This document shows, one piece after another, positions 20,141-29,054 of a DNA stretch of 64,000 nt. Below the pieces are notes generated by a model. The model saw only the letters and a list, made by a program, of their open reading frames with translations, had not been told where the DNA came from and searched no databases. Source of the DNA: Streptomyces sp. TLI_105 (GTDB lineage: Bacteria > Actinomycetota > Actinomycetes > Streptomycetales > Streptomycetaceae); assembly GCF_900105415.1 (NCBI RefSeq), contig NZ_FNSM01000001.1:7324001-7388000 (forward strand). Direction: 5' to 3'. The first letter of the stretch is position 1, and each line of letters starts with the position of its first letter. A program made the position numbers and the translations under genes.

Positions 20141-21487
20141 ATGTCCCCATCCCGCTCGCTCGCGTTCCGGCTGCTCGGCATCATCACCGTGCTCGGCCTC
20201 GCGTTCGGCCTGAGCCTGCAGACGGCCCCACGGGCCGCTGCCGCCTCGCTGGTCCAGATCGCGAACTTCGGCACCAACCCGACCGGTCTGCTGATGCACC
20301 TGTACGTGCCGAACAACGTCAAGTCCAACCCGCCGATCCTGCTCGCCCTGCACGGCTGCCAGGGGTCGGGCCCCTACATGTACTCGAGCACCGACTTCGC
20401 CTCCCAGGCCGACAAGTACGGGTTCCTCGTCATCTACCCCTCGACGAACCCGAGCGGAAGCTGCTGGGACGTCTCCTCGGACCAGGCGCTGACCCGCAAC
20501 GGCGGCAGCGACCCGGTCGGGCTCATGTCGATGATCACCTACGCGGAGCAGCACTACGGCGGCAATCCCAACGCCGTGTACGTGACCGGGCAGTCCTCGG
20601 GCGGCATGATGACGAACGTGATGCTCGCCGACTACCCCGACGTCTTCAAGGCGGGCGCGGCGTTCATGGGAGTGCCCTACCACTGCTTCGCCACCGGCTC
20701 GGTCCGGGGCTGGAACTCGGCCTGCGCCCAGGGCCAGGTGTCCATGACCCCGCAGCAGTGGGGCGGCCTGGTGCGGAACACCGGATACCCCGGCTACACC
20801 GGCCCGCGGCCGCGTGTGCAGCTGTGGCACGGGACCGCCGACCCCATCCTGAACCACAACAACCTCGGCGAAGAGATCAAGCAGTGGACCAACGTCCTCG
20901 GCGTGAGCCAGACGCCGTCGGCCACCGACACCCCCGCGACCAACTGGACCCGGACCCGGTACGACAACAGCGCCGGCGCCACCCAGGTCGAGGCGTACAG
21001 CCTCGCTGGGACCGGACACCAACTTCCGGTCCAGGGCACGAGGATGGCCGCCGATGCCATCCACTTCATGGGACTGGACACCGCCTCCTCCGGCGGCACG
21101 ACAGGCGCGCTGCGTGCGGTGGCCGCAGGCAAATGCCTGACCGACGCGAACACGACGCCGGGCACACAGCAGCAGATCTACGCCTGCGGCGGCGGTGCGA
21201 ACCAGACCTGGACACGTACGGCGTCGAACCAGCTGACCGTGACCGTCGGTGGCGCCACGCTATGCCTGGACGCCAGCGCCAAGGGGACCACCAACGGCAC
21301 CAAGGTGATCGTCTGGTCCTGCAACGGCCAGCCCAACCAGCAGTGGCAGGTCAACCCCAACGGAACCGTCACCGGGGTGCAGTCGGGGCTCTGCCTGGAC
21401 GTGGCCGGCCTGGGAACCACCGACGGCACGCCTGTCCAGCTGTGGTCCTGCAGCGGCGGCACCAACCAGCAGTGGACGATGGGGTGA
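20141..21487 (+). CDS. secreted PHB-depolymerase-family (CE1-type) esterase with ricin-type lectin domain
   Basis: This 448-residue exported enzyme has a signal peptide (residues 1-36, ending APRAAAA). The catalytic domain (about 38-325) has LLALHGCQGSG, nucleophile GQSSGG near residue 165, and an acid/histidine region with HGTADPIL and GTGHQLP. A Ser/Gly linker leads to a C-terminal beta-trefoil (about 335-448) with the QxW repeats NQTW, NQQW and NQQW. This build is typical of acetylxylan and feruloyl esterases that act on plant cell wall. ATG 20141 follows GGAGAGG. The LacI-type palindrome upstream fits a polysaccharide role. Confidence 0.88.
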   Translation: MSPSRSLAFRLLGIITVLGLAFGLSLQTAPRAAAASLVQIANFGTNPTGLLMHLYVPNNVKSNPPILLALHGCQGSGPYMYSSTDFASQADKYGFLVIYPSTNPSGSCWDVSSDQALTRNGGSDPVGLMSMITYAEQHYGGNPNAVYVTGQSSGGMMTNVMLADYPDVFKAGAAFMGVPYHCFATGSVRGWNSACAQGQVSMTPQQWGGLVRNTGYPGYTGPRPRVQLWHGTADPILNHNNLGEEIKQWTNVLGVSQTPSATDTPATNWTRTRYDNSAGATQVEAYSLAGTGHQLPVQGTRMAADAIHFMGLDTASSGGTTGALRAVAAGKCLTDANTTPGTQQQIYACGGGANQTWTRTASNQLTVTVGGATLCLDASAKGTTNGTKVIVWSCNGQPNQQWQVNPNGTVTGVQSGLCLDVAGLGTTDGTPVQLWSCSGGTNQQWTMG

Positions 21488-22002
21488 CACGGCGGCCGGC
21501 CTGCAGGGGCACCCCGGCTCAGGCGCTCCTGCGGGCCGGCCGCACGTGGTTTGCCTCCATCGGGTTGGTCAAGGAAATCGGGCTGCACTCAGCGAGGTGG
21601 GCAGGCAGCATGGCGAGACGCCAGAGCGTCTACGCCTGCTTCGTGAGCAGGGTGTGGACGGGGCCCGGCGACGTGGTGGTCGACGTGTTCCTGCCCGACG
21701 ACGACGCGCCGGTTGACGGCATCGCCAAAAAGACCGGCTGACGGAGAGCGGCGGCGAAACCTGGATCAAGGCAGCGCCGCCGCGCCCCGGGAGCGCCCGC
21801 CCACCCTCCACATGCCCGACAACTACGAAGGGCTGGACATCCCCGGCGGCCTTCCGGCGACCTCGGAGGGTGATTCGATCCGGATCGAAGAGGCCGTCGA
21901 GCCGGCCGACGCCTGGGCGGACGCAGCGATGACCCGGCTGGTCGAGCGCGGTCCCGCCGCTGTGGGCACCGTCGCAGGAGTCCCCGTCGGAGTCCCGTGG
22001 AC
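21488..22002. other. region between esterase and IS element
   Basis: Two short plus-strand frames are open: 21610-21741 (43 codons, contains VDVFLPDDDAPVDG) and 21713-22042 (109 codons, contains PDNYEGLDIPGGLPATSEG). The second runs into the end of the IS256-like element and has decent third-position bias before it, so it may be the front of a gene cut by that insertion. I do not recognise either. Confidence 0.3.
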
Positions 22003-22010
22003 CCAAGGCG
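22003..22010. repeat. target-site duplication, left copy
   Basis: CCAAGGCG lies directly outside the left end of the IS256-like element and is repeated exactly at 23829-23836 outside the right end. Eight bases is a normal duplication size for IS256-family insertion. Confidence 0.65.
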
Positions 22011-22011
22011 A

Positions 22012-22041
22012 GAGCTATCGTCAAGACCTGTGGATGGGGTG
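22012..22041. repeat. left terminal inverted repeat of the IS256-like element
   Basis: GAGCTATCGTCAAG followed by ACCTGTGGATGGGGTG. It aligns inverted to 23800-23829, with identity over ACCTGTGGAT and scattered matches outside it. It lies 8 bases from the VOC gene stop. Confidence 0.6.
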
Positions 22042-22048
22042 ATCGTCG

Positions 22049-22468
22049 TCAGTCTGGCTCGGATGGGTTGATGGCGACGAGTTCGACCTCGAAGCCGTCG
22101 ACGTTCTCCAGGTAGGCGGCATAGGTCTGTTCGCCGCCGGCGTGCGGGTGGCGGTCAGGGAACATCAAGCTCCAGCCGTGTCGCGGTGCCTCGGCGACCA
22201 GCACATCCACGGTGCCGGGATCCTCGACGTGGAACGCCAGATGGTTCAGCCCGGGCCGACACCTGTCGTGCTCGCCGGCGGTGAGGGCGGAGGACTGCTC
22301 GACGACCAGGTAGGTCGCTCCGAGCCGCCAGCTGCGGCCGTTGCCCCAGCTCTGGAACAGGGTGTAGCCCAGGGCCTCCAGCAGCCAGCCGAACGAGGCG
22401 GCGGCCCGCTCCAGGTCGGGCACCCAGATCTCGACGTGGTGCAGCATCCCGTTGTTCGGCCGGGTCAT
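22049..22468 (-). CDS. VOC-superfamily protein (glyoxalase/bleomycin-resistance fold)
   Basis: The 139 residues form one to two beta-alpha-beta-beta-beta modules: MLHHVEIWVPDLERAAASFG at the start, GLNHLAFHVEDPGTVD in the middle and LENVDGFEVELVAI at the end. Metal ligands of the fold (His in LHHVEIW, His in NHLAF, Glu in FEVELV) are present. Members include glyoxalases, extradiol dioxygenases and drug-binding resistance proteins; the substrate is not readable. Its ATG overlaps the transposase TGA (ATGA), so it is translationally coupled to the transposase and lies inside the mobile element. Confidence 0.82.
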   Translation of the reverse strand: MTRPNNGMLHHVEIWVPDLERAAASFGWLLEALGYTLFQSWGNGRSWRLGATYLVVEQSSALTAGEHDRCRPGLNHLAFHVEDPGTVDVLVAEAPRHGWSLMFPDRHPHAGGEQTYAAYLENVDGFEVELVAINPSEPD

Positions 22469-23717
22469 GCTGCCGCCGGGGCGGGTTCGGCCAGGTGGCC
22501 GCGTTCGAAGCGGGCGCCGGCCCGGACCTGGGCGACCAGGTGGGGCGCGTTCACCGCCCGCCAGCGGTTCTGGGCGGACTCGACCAGCTTGAACACCATG
22601 GCCAGACCGGCGGACCTGCTGCCCGCTCCTTTGGTGACCTTGGTCCGCAGCCGGACGGTGGCGAACGTCGACTCGATCGGGTTGGTCGTGCGCAGATGGA
22701 TCCAGTGCCCGGCCGGGAAGTCGTAGAACGCCAGCAACTCGTCCTCATCATTGGTGATCTTCTTGACGGCCCTGGGGAACTTCGCGCCGTACTGCCTGGC
22801 GAACACCTCAACCGCCCGGGCCGCGTGCTCCCGGTCCTCGGCATTGTAGATCTCCTGCAGCGCCTTCTTCGCCGCCGACTGCGCGGACTTGGGCAGGGCG
22901 TCGAGGACATTGGCCGTTTTGTGAACCCAGCACCTCTGCTCGCGAGTGGCGGGGAAGACCTCGCGCAGCGCCTTCCAGAAACCGAGCGCGCCGTCCCGAC
23001 GGCCAGGACCGGAGCGCGCATTCCACGGCGGGCGCAGTCGCGCAGCAGCCCGGCCCAGGCCTCGGACGATTCGCGGTAGCCCTCGGTCATGGCGACCAGT
23101 TCCTTGGTGCCGTCCGCGCGCACCCCGATCACGACCAGGACCGCGACCTTCGCCTCCTCCAGACGGATCCGCAGGTGGATGCCGTCCACCCACACGTACA
23201 CGTAGTCGGTGCCGGACAGGTCGCGTTCCTGGAACGCGGCATGGTCGTTCCGCCACTGCGCGGTCAGCCGGGTCACCGCGGCCGGCGAGAGGCCGGCCGT
23301 CGAGCCGAGGAACTGCTCCAGCGCGGGCACGAAGTCACCGGAGGACAGGCCGTGCAGGTAGAGCAGCGGCAGCACCTCCGCGATCTTCGGTGACCTGCGG
23401 CACCACGGCGGCAGGATCGCCGAGGAGAACCGCTTACGTTCCCCAGTCGCCTCGTCGACCCGCTTGTCGTTGACCCGCGGAACCTTGACCTCGACCGCCC
23501 CCGCGGCGGTGGTGACCTTCCTCGGCTGGTGGTAACCGTTGCGCACCACCAGACGGCGGCCGTCCTGGGCCCGCTGGTCGGATAACTCGGCTATGTAGGC
23601 GTTGACCTCGGCCTCCAAGGCGGCAGCCAGCATCCTGCGCGCGCCCTCCAGGACAATCTCATCCAGCAGCGATGCCCCGCCAGTGGTGGAGCCGTCGGCG
23701 TTGACTACGGTGAGCAC
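22465..23717 (-). pseudogene. IS256-family (mutator) transposase, frameshifted
   Basis: The first part (from GTG 23717) carries the IS256 signatures VRNGYHQPRKVTTAAGAVEVKVPR, DGIHLRIRLEEAK with the first catalytic Asp, and VIGVRADGTKELVAM. It reads to APVLAVG near 22995, where one base is missing. The protein then continues in another frame with DGALGFWKALREVFP (second Asp), RCWVHKTANVLDALP, and NPIESTFATVRLRTKVTKGAGS with the Glu of the DDE triad. Restoring one base gives a full-length protein, so the copy is recent or the base is a sequencing error. Confidence 0.85.
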
Positions 23718-23799
23718 GGACGTGCCTTCCCGGCCGACGCGCCCACGTCGGCCTTGCTCAGTGACCTATCGATCAATCACAGGGAAGGTACGTCCTCCC

Positions 23800-23836
23800 C
23801 AGCCGATCCACAGGTTCCGAGCATTGCTCCAAGGCG
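23800..23836. repeat. right terminal inverted repeat and right target-site duplication
   Basis: Read on the minus strand, GAGCAATGCTCGGA followed by ACCTGTGGATCGGCTG at 23829-23800 is the partner of the left repeat. CCAAGGCG at 23829-23836 is the second copy of the direct repeat. Confidence 0.6.
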
Positions 23837-23975
23837 CGACCGCACCGGCCCTGCTACCCACGAGGTCGCCGCTGCCTCGGTCCACGACTCAGCCGGCGGC
23901 AAGCAGGCCCTGACTGAGTTATAAAACTGCCGGACGTTGGTTACACATGGGTCTCCGAACAGACGGAGATCTGCC

Positions 23976-24809
23976 ATGCCCCCTTCGCTGGAACAGCAGC
24001 GGGACCGTCAGGCCCAGCATCGCCTGGCGGTCCTGCGCCACGCCGAGGAAGTCACCGGAAACGTCGCGCTGACCTGCCGCTACTACGGCATCAGCCGCAC
24101 GTGCTTCTACAAATGGCTGCGCCGGTATCAGGACGAGGGCCTCGAGGGCCTGCGGGACCGCTCCAGCAAGCCTCACCACTGCCCGCACGCCACCGAGGCC
24201 GACGTCATCAACAAGATCGTCTACCTGCGGCAGCACTACCACTTCGGCCCGATGAAGATCAAGATGTACCTGAAGCGGTACCACGACATCGACATCGCCT
24301 GCTCAGCCGTCTACCGCATCCTCAAGAAGCTCGGCATGAACCGCCTGCCGGCCTCCCAACGCTACCAACGGCACGACAAGCGCTATACCCGCTACGAGAA
24401 GCAGCTGCCCGGCAACCGCGTCCAGATCGACGTGAAGTTCATCGAACCGATCGGCCTGCCGGAGCAGACCGCGGCCGCGGCGCCGGTCACCGGCACCCTG
24501 CCCAAGCGGCGCCGCCGGGCGAAGTACTACCAGTTCACCGCCATCGACGACTGCACCCGGCTGCGCGTGCTGCGGATCTACCCGCGATGCGACCAGAAGA
24601 CCGCAGTCCAGTTCGTCGAACGCTCCCACCGCATCGACGCGGAGGAGTTCTACCGCATGCTCGACGGCATCCTCATCGACGACACCGGCGTCTTCAACGA
24701 CAAGCTGAGAAAGTGGGAGGACTACTACAACTACCACCGCCCCCACGGCGCCCTCGGCGGCCAGACACCCTACGAACGCCTCAAGCAGAAGACCCAGACC
24801 CCGCTGTAA
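23976..24809 (+). pseudogene. IS481-family transposase with in-frame internal deletion
   Basis: The frame is open over 277 codons. An N-terminal HTH (VALTCRYYGISRTCFYKWLRRYQDEG) is followed by the core with first catalytic Asp (NRVQIDVKFIEP, YYQFTAIDDCTR). The sequence then jumps from KTAVQFV straight to ERSHRIDAEEFYRMLDG. Family members have about 45-50 residues there, including the second catalytic Asp (QTDNGAEF). The deletion keeps frame but removes an active-site residue, so the protein cannot transpose. ATG 23976 has GGAG upstream. A terminal-repeat-like sequence near 23919-23955 precedes it. Confidence 0.8.
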
Positions 24810-25196
24810 TCAAGCTGCGGCAGTCGCACAGGGACAACAGGTCCAGCACAGTGGTGACGGTTCTTGTATCCCCGGAGGTCTCGGTCGCGGGTCGCGCGTA
24901 CGGACGTGTCCGTCAGTTGGCCGTCGGCATAGCCCGAACCTGCCCTCCCGCCGGAGCCGTCCTGCCCGCAGGCACATGCTCGGCCCGCTCGACCTCCGGA
25001 GGAACGGTGACCGTCGAGTCGGCCGTTGTTCCCCGTCCCCGCACCTCGCGGGACCAGCCCCTCCGCGGGGAGGTGAGGAAGATCTGCGCGGCCGGCATGA
25101 CGTGCCGGCGGCGTCTTGCCCCGCTCCGCCTTCCTCGCCGGGTGACCCTTTGGTTCCGCTGACGAAGTCCGAACCGTCACACGGCATCATGCGGGC
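24810..25196. other. intergenic region after IS481 remnant
   Basis: Nothing firmly recognised. A minus-strand frame reading through 25098-24913 (61 codons, MPAAQIFLTSPRRGWSREV) lacks a ribosome site. The first part should hold the right end of the IS481 element, but I cannot see a clear partner of the left repeat. Confidence 0.35.
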
Positions 25197-25508
25197 ATGG
25201 TCACCATTCATCTGAAGTACGAGATCGACGCCGACAAGCTCGAGGACTTCGAGGAGTACGGCCGGCGCTGGGTCCGGCTCGTCAACCGTTTCGGCGGGAC
25301 GCACCACGGCTACTTCCTGCCGAGCGAGGGCGACAGCGACATCGCCTACGCCCTCTTCTCGTTTCCCAGCCTGGCCGCGTACGAGCGGTACCGCACGGAC
25401 AGCATGTCCGACCCCGAGTGCCAGGAGGCGTTCCAACTGGCGCGTGAGACCCGCTGCATCAAGCGGTACGAGCGCCGCTTCCTCCGGCCGCTCGACGGCC
25501 TCTCCTGA
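25197..25508 (+). CDS. NIPSNAP-family protein
   Basis: The 103 residues form a dimeric alpha/beta-barrel (ferredoxin-like) domain: MVTIHLKYEIDADKLEDFEEYGRRW, GGTHHGYFLPSEGDSDIAYALFSFP and AYERYRTDSMSDPE. This is the NIPSNAP pattern. Small actinobacterial members are cytoplasmic and of unknown function. The last 163 bases overlap the C-terminal end of the LysR frame on the other strand. Confidence 0.85.
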   Translation: MVTIHLKYEIDADKLEDFEEYGRRWVRLVNRFGGTHHGYFLPSEGDSDIAYALFSFPSLAAYERYRTDSMSDPECQEAFQLARETRCIKRYERRFLRPLDGLS

Positions 25509-26410
25509 ACCTCCGGGGACCCCTGGCGCGCCGCCGTGCGCAGTGCCGCGATGACGGCCGTGGTCGTCGGGTTCGCGGTCTCGGTGTGCCGCGTCGCGGC
25601 GAACAGCAGGCGCAGGATCGGATGGTCCTCGATGGGGGCCGTGCGGATTCCGGGCGTGGCCGGGTCGATGGCCGTCCGGGGGACGAGGGCGGTGGCGAGA
25701 CCGGCCCGTGCGAGGGCGAGCTGGGCGGCGATGTCGGCGGTGACGTAGCGGGTCGTGGGGGTGAACCCGGCCTGCCGGCAGGCGTGCAGGATGGCCTGTC
25801 CGCAGTCCGTGGTCGGCGGCGGCGCGGCGAGGCTGTGCGTGGCCAGTTCCCGCAATGCGACGGGTCGTTCGTCGGCCCGGTCGGCCGCGGTGACGACGAG
25901 CAGCGGATCGTCGAGCAGCGGAGAGACCGCGATGCCTCGGGGTGTCGCATCGGGCAGGTGGTGGTACCGCTGTCCCAGCACGATGTCGACGGTGCCGAGG
26001 GTGAGTTCCCGCAGTTGTGCCTGGTCGGTGAGGAGACAGGTCACGGTGAGCTGCGGGTGGCGTGAACGCAGCGCGGTCAGTGCGGGGGTCACGATCGGGG
26101 CGACGGTCGAGGGCAGCGCGGCGAGCGTGGCGGTGGCGCCGACCGTGCCCTTGACCGCCGCGACGGCGCTCTCGGCCTCCTGCACGGCGGCGAGGATCCG
26201 GTCGGCGTGTTCGAGGAGGACGTGTCCCGCCTCCGTCAGTGCCACGGTGCGCCCGTCGGGGCGCAGCAGATCGACTCCCATGTCGCGTCGCAGTGCGGAC
26301 AGCTGCTGGGACACGGCGCCCGCGGACAGCGCCAGTGACTGGGCGGCCGCGGCGATGGAGCCGCGGGCGGCGACGGTCCTGAGCATGTGCAGACGGCGGA
26401 TGTCCAACAT
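25346..26410 (-). CDS. LysR-family transcriptional regulator
   Basis: The protein has 354 residues. The N-terminal winged helix (MLDIRRLHMLRTVAARGSIAAAAQSL, SAGAVSQQLSALRRDMGVDLL) and the periplasmic-binding-like effector domain (about 90-295) are complete. Normal members end near residue 300; here the frame continues about 50 residues (GRRKRRSYRLMQ...) antisense to the NIPSNAP gene, so this tail is probably a lost-stop extension. The SCO6745-like gene is divergent and is a possible target. Confidence 0.85.
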   Translation of the reverse strand: MLDIRRLHMLRTVAARGSIAAAAQSLALSAGAVSQQLSALRRDMGVDLLRPDGRTVALTEAGHVLLEHADRILAAVQEAESAVAAVKGTVGATATLAALPSTVAPIVTPALTALRSRHPQLTVTCLLTDQAQLRELTLGTVDIVLGQRYHHLPDATPRGIAVSPLLDDPLLVVTAADRADERPVALRELATHSLAAPPPTTDCGQAILHACRQAGFTPTTRYVTADIAAQLALARAGLATALVPRTAIDPATPGIRTAPIEDHPILRLLFAATRHTETANPTTTAVIAALRTAARQGSPEVQERPSSGRRKRRSYRLMQRVSRASWNASWHSGSDMLSVRYRSYAARLGNEKRA

Positions 26411-26488
26411 GAATCGATAGATTACCTAAAGGGTTGCATCGGGAATCATCGCTTGACCTATCGAATCATGGTGGGCGACCTTCGGGGC

Positions 26489-27227
26489 ATGGAGATCTTC
26501 CACTGCATCGCCGCGGTTGCGCGGCCCATCCACGACTTCGGCGACGAGTTCATGTCCGACCAGGCGACCGCCGCCATCGGCCTGCGGGCCGGGTTCCCCC
26601 CCGGGGCGCGGCTTCTACTGCCGCGGTCGGTTCGGGGTGCTCGGTGAGGCACCGGCCCCGGTGGTCCAAGCGGTCCAGGGCTTCCTCGGCCCCGGTCTGG
26701 TCACCGCCGGCTGGCAGGCCGGCCGGTCCGTGATGCCGCCGGAGGAAGCCGCCGCCTGCTACGCACAGGCCGTCCGGGCGTGGGGGCGCGCCCACATCCC
26801 CGCGGACGCCGACGTGGAGCACTTCAACCGTCTGGCACAGCGGCTGATCGACGCCGCCGACGCCGACGCGCTGCCGCTGTTCGCCGGCTGGCGCGCGCAG
26901 CCCGCACCCGGTGACGACCCGGTCGGCGCGGCGATGCAGCGCATCCACGTGCTGCGGGAACACCGTGGCGCCTGCCACCTGGCGGCGGTGCGCCTGAGTG
27001 GGCTGAGCGCCCGAGAGGCGATGGTCGTCAACCTCGGCGTCGAGCAGGCGACCCACTACGGCTGGCAGGAGCCCCACCCCGTCGCCACGGCCCTGATCCC
27101 CCGATGGCAGCGTGCCGAACAACTCACCGATGAACTGCAGGCGCCGCTCTACGCCGCACTGACCGATCGGCAACGTGCCGAATTCGCCCAGCACGTCGCC
27201 GTGTTGACCGGGTCCCCGACCTCATGA
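26489..27227 (+). pseudogene. SCO6745-like protein, frameshifted in a C tract
   Basis: The frame from ATG 26489 (MEIFHCIAAVARPIHDFGDEF, then AIGLRAGFPPG) is out of register with the main part (RGFYCRGRFGVLGEAPAPVV onward to the stop at 27227). The break is at a run of seven C at 26596-26602; six C would give one continuous 246-residue protein. The restored protein resembles the SCO6745 family, helical proteins of unknown function with a DinB-like/HTH character. Either a pseudogene or a homopolymer sequencing error. Confidence 0.65.
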
Positions 27228-27267
27228 CCGGACGTCGGGAACATCAACAGGTACACGGAAGGACGGC

Positions 27268-27882
27268 ATGATCGTGGCCATGCTTATGACTCATGAGGGC
27301 CGTTCGCCCTCCGTCCACCCCACCGCCTATGTCGCTCCGACCGCCACGCTGTGCGGGGACGTGCGCGTGGGGGCCGGGTGCCGGGTGCTGTTCGGTGCGG
27401 TGCTCACCGCCGAGGGCGGACCGGTGGAGCTGGGCGAGGGCGGCATCGTGATGGAGAACGCGGTCCTGCGCGGCACCCGACGGGACCCGCTGGTCCTGGG
27501 ACGGCAGGTCCTGGTGGGCCCCACCTCCTACCTGACCGGCTGCCGGGTCGAGGACGAGGTCTTCCTGGCCACCGGCAGCCGCGTCTTCAACGGGGCACGG
27601 ATCGGGACCCGCTCCGAGGTGCGGATCAACGGCGTCGTGCACCTGCGCACCGTGCTGCCCGCCGGCTCGACGGTGCCGATCGGCTGGGTCGCCGTCGGCG
27701 ACCCGGTGCGCATCCTTCCGCCGGAGGACCACGACGGGATCTGGGCGGTGCAGAAGGACCTGGACTTTCCCGGATACGTCTTCGGCCTGGACCGCCCCGC
27801 CGGTGGCGAGAGCCTGATGCCGGCCGTCTCCGAACGCTTCGGCCGCGCCCTCGGCCGCCACAGCGACGACCGACAGATCTGA
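27268..27882 (+). CDS. gamma-carbonic-anhydrase-like hexapeptide-repeat protein
   Basis: The 204 residues begin with left-handed beta-helix repeats (VHPTAYVAPTATLCGDVRVGAGC, VLFGAVLTAEGG, MENAVLRGT) and end in a helical tail. The metal histidines of true gamma carbonic anhydrases are mostly not in place: only single His residues are seen, and the usual HTAVLHG segment is replaced by VGPTSYLTG. So enzyme activity is doubtful and it may be an acyltransferase-like relative. ATG 27268 follows GGAAGGACGG. A broken, more typical copy lies at 48.0 kb. Confidence 0.75.
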   Translation: MIVAMLMTHEGRSPSVHPTAYVAPTATLCGDVRVGAGCRVLFGAVLTAEGGPVELGEGGIVMENAVLRGTRRDPLVLGRQVLVGPTSYLTGCRVEDEVFLATGSRVFNGARIGTRSEVRINGVVHLRTVLPAGSTVPIGWVAVGDPVRILPPEDHDGIWAVQKDLDFPGYVFGLDRPAGGESLMPAVSERFGRALGRHSDDRQI

Positions 27883-28303
27883 GCCCCGCCGGCAGGGATC
27901 GGCTCCACCGGCCACCGCTCGGCGGCACCAAGCACACCGCGATGAGTGCCCATGGAGCCGGTGGCCCTGCCCCAGCAGCCCCGCAGAGCTCCTTACGCCG
28001 ATCGCACACGAGCACACCGTGGAAGCGCACCCTCTCGGCCGTGACACCGGGCGGACCGTTCACCGGCGTGATGCGTCGGTGGCGTGGTGGCGGGTGCGGG
28101 GGATGTCTGCCGCCTCTGCGGTGCCCGGCGATGCGGGAGTCGGCGTCACCTCGATCACGTCGACGAGCCTGCGCAGCTTGTGCTGGGCGCGCAGGGCGTA
28201 CGACCAGCGCCTCTGCGCAGCTGAAGGTCGGATGAGTGTTCTTGCGGTATGGGGCCGGCAGACCGGGTGCGCCCTGCGGAAGAGCAGCAAGCGTGACGGG
28301 CGC
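27883..28303. other. intergenic region
   Basis: No gene recognised. Frames are open on both strands but with mixed codon use and no ribosome sites; it may contain old gene debris. The terminator of the hexapeptide gene and of the convergent DHFR-family gene must lie here, but I see no strong stem. Confidence 0.35.
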
Positions 28304-28867
28304 TCAGCGCCTCGTCTCGTACCTGGTCAGGACCACGCCGCAGGGAAGCGTCCGCGTCTCCACCAGCTTGAGGTTCACCCAGTTGTCCAGCGCGGTGAAG
28401 AACGGCGTGCCGCCGCCCACCAGGACCGGCGCGGTGGCCAGCACGTACTCGTCGATCAGCCCGGCCCGCATGGCCGCCCCGGCGAGCGTCGCGCCGCCGA
28501 TGTCCATCGGGCCGCCGTCCTCGGCCTTGAGCCGTCTGATCTCGGCGACCGCGTCGCCGGTGACCAGGAGGGTGTTCCAGTCGACCTCGTCGATCGTCGA
28601 GGAGAACACCACCTTCGACATGTCCCGCCAGCGGCGCGCGAACTCGATCTCCGCAGGGGTGGCGCCCGGCTGCTGGTCACCGGTCGGCCAGTAGGAGCTC
28701 ATCGTCTGCCACAGCTTGCGCCCGTACAGCGTCAGGTCGGTCGCCTGCAACCGGTCGGACCAGAACTGGAACAGCTCGTCGCTCGGCACGCTCCAGCCGA
28801 TGTCGTCGCCGGGCGCGGCGATGTAGCCGTCCAGGGACAGGTTCATGCCGTAGATCAGTTTCCGCAT
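28304..28867 (-). CDS. dihydrofolate-reductase-family protein (RibD C-terminal domain)
   Basis: This 187-residue single-domain protein starts MRKLIYGMNLSLDGYIA, has DLTLYGRKLWQTMSSYWP (NADPH-binding helix region), VVFSSTIDEVDWNT and the glycine turn GGPMDIGGATLAGAAM. This is the stand-alone RibD_C/DHFR-like family common in actinobacteria. These are NADPH-binding reductases of undefined substrate, not the housekeeping DHFR. ATG 28867 has GGAAGG seven bases upstream. Confidence 0.87.
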   Translation of the reverse strand: MRKLIYGMNLSLDGYIAAPGDDIGWSVPSDELFQFWSDRLQATDLTLYGRKLWQTMSSYWPTGDQQPGATPAEIEFARRWRDMSKVVFSSTIDEVDWNTLLVTGDAVAEIRRLKAEDGGPMDIGGATLAGAAMRAGLIDEYVLATAPVLVGGGTPFFTALDNWVNLKLVETRTLPCGVVLTRYETRR

Positions 28868-29011
28868 GGCGCAGCCTTCCGTCCGTGGGTGTCCGGTGTA
28901 TGGACCGACGCGGCGCGGGAAACTCATCGGTGCGCGATCTGGGCTCGCCGGGAGGCCTCGCCGGCCCGGGGGACGAGAACCGGACGCACGGCTTGGGGTG
29001 CAGGTGCACGC

Positions 29012-29044
29012 ATGAGGCCCGGATCCACCGGATCCGGGCCTCAT
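29012..29044. terminator. terminator downstream of initiator tRNA
   Basis: ATGAGGCCCGGATCC and its exact reverse complement enclose a 3-base loop, a 15-bp stem. It lies 10 bases after the mature 3' end of the minus-strand tRNA and ends its transcript. Confidence 0.75.
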
Positions 29045-29054
29045 GTCACTTCAG

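Larger units (their letters stand above)
22011..23828. mobile_element. IS256-family element carrying a VOC gene
   Basis: The 1.82-kb unit is bounded by imperfect inverted repeats (22012-22041 and 23800-23829) sharing GAGC...TC...ACCTGTGGAT.GG.TG when read inward. It is flanked by identical 8-bp direct repeats CCAAGGCG. It contains a frameshifted IS256-type transposase and, between the transposase stop and the left inverted repeat, an intact VOC-family gene whose start overlaps the transposase stop. The boundaries say the VOC gene moved with the element. Confidence 0.6.
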
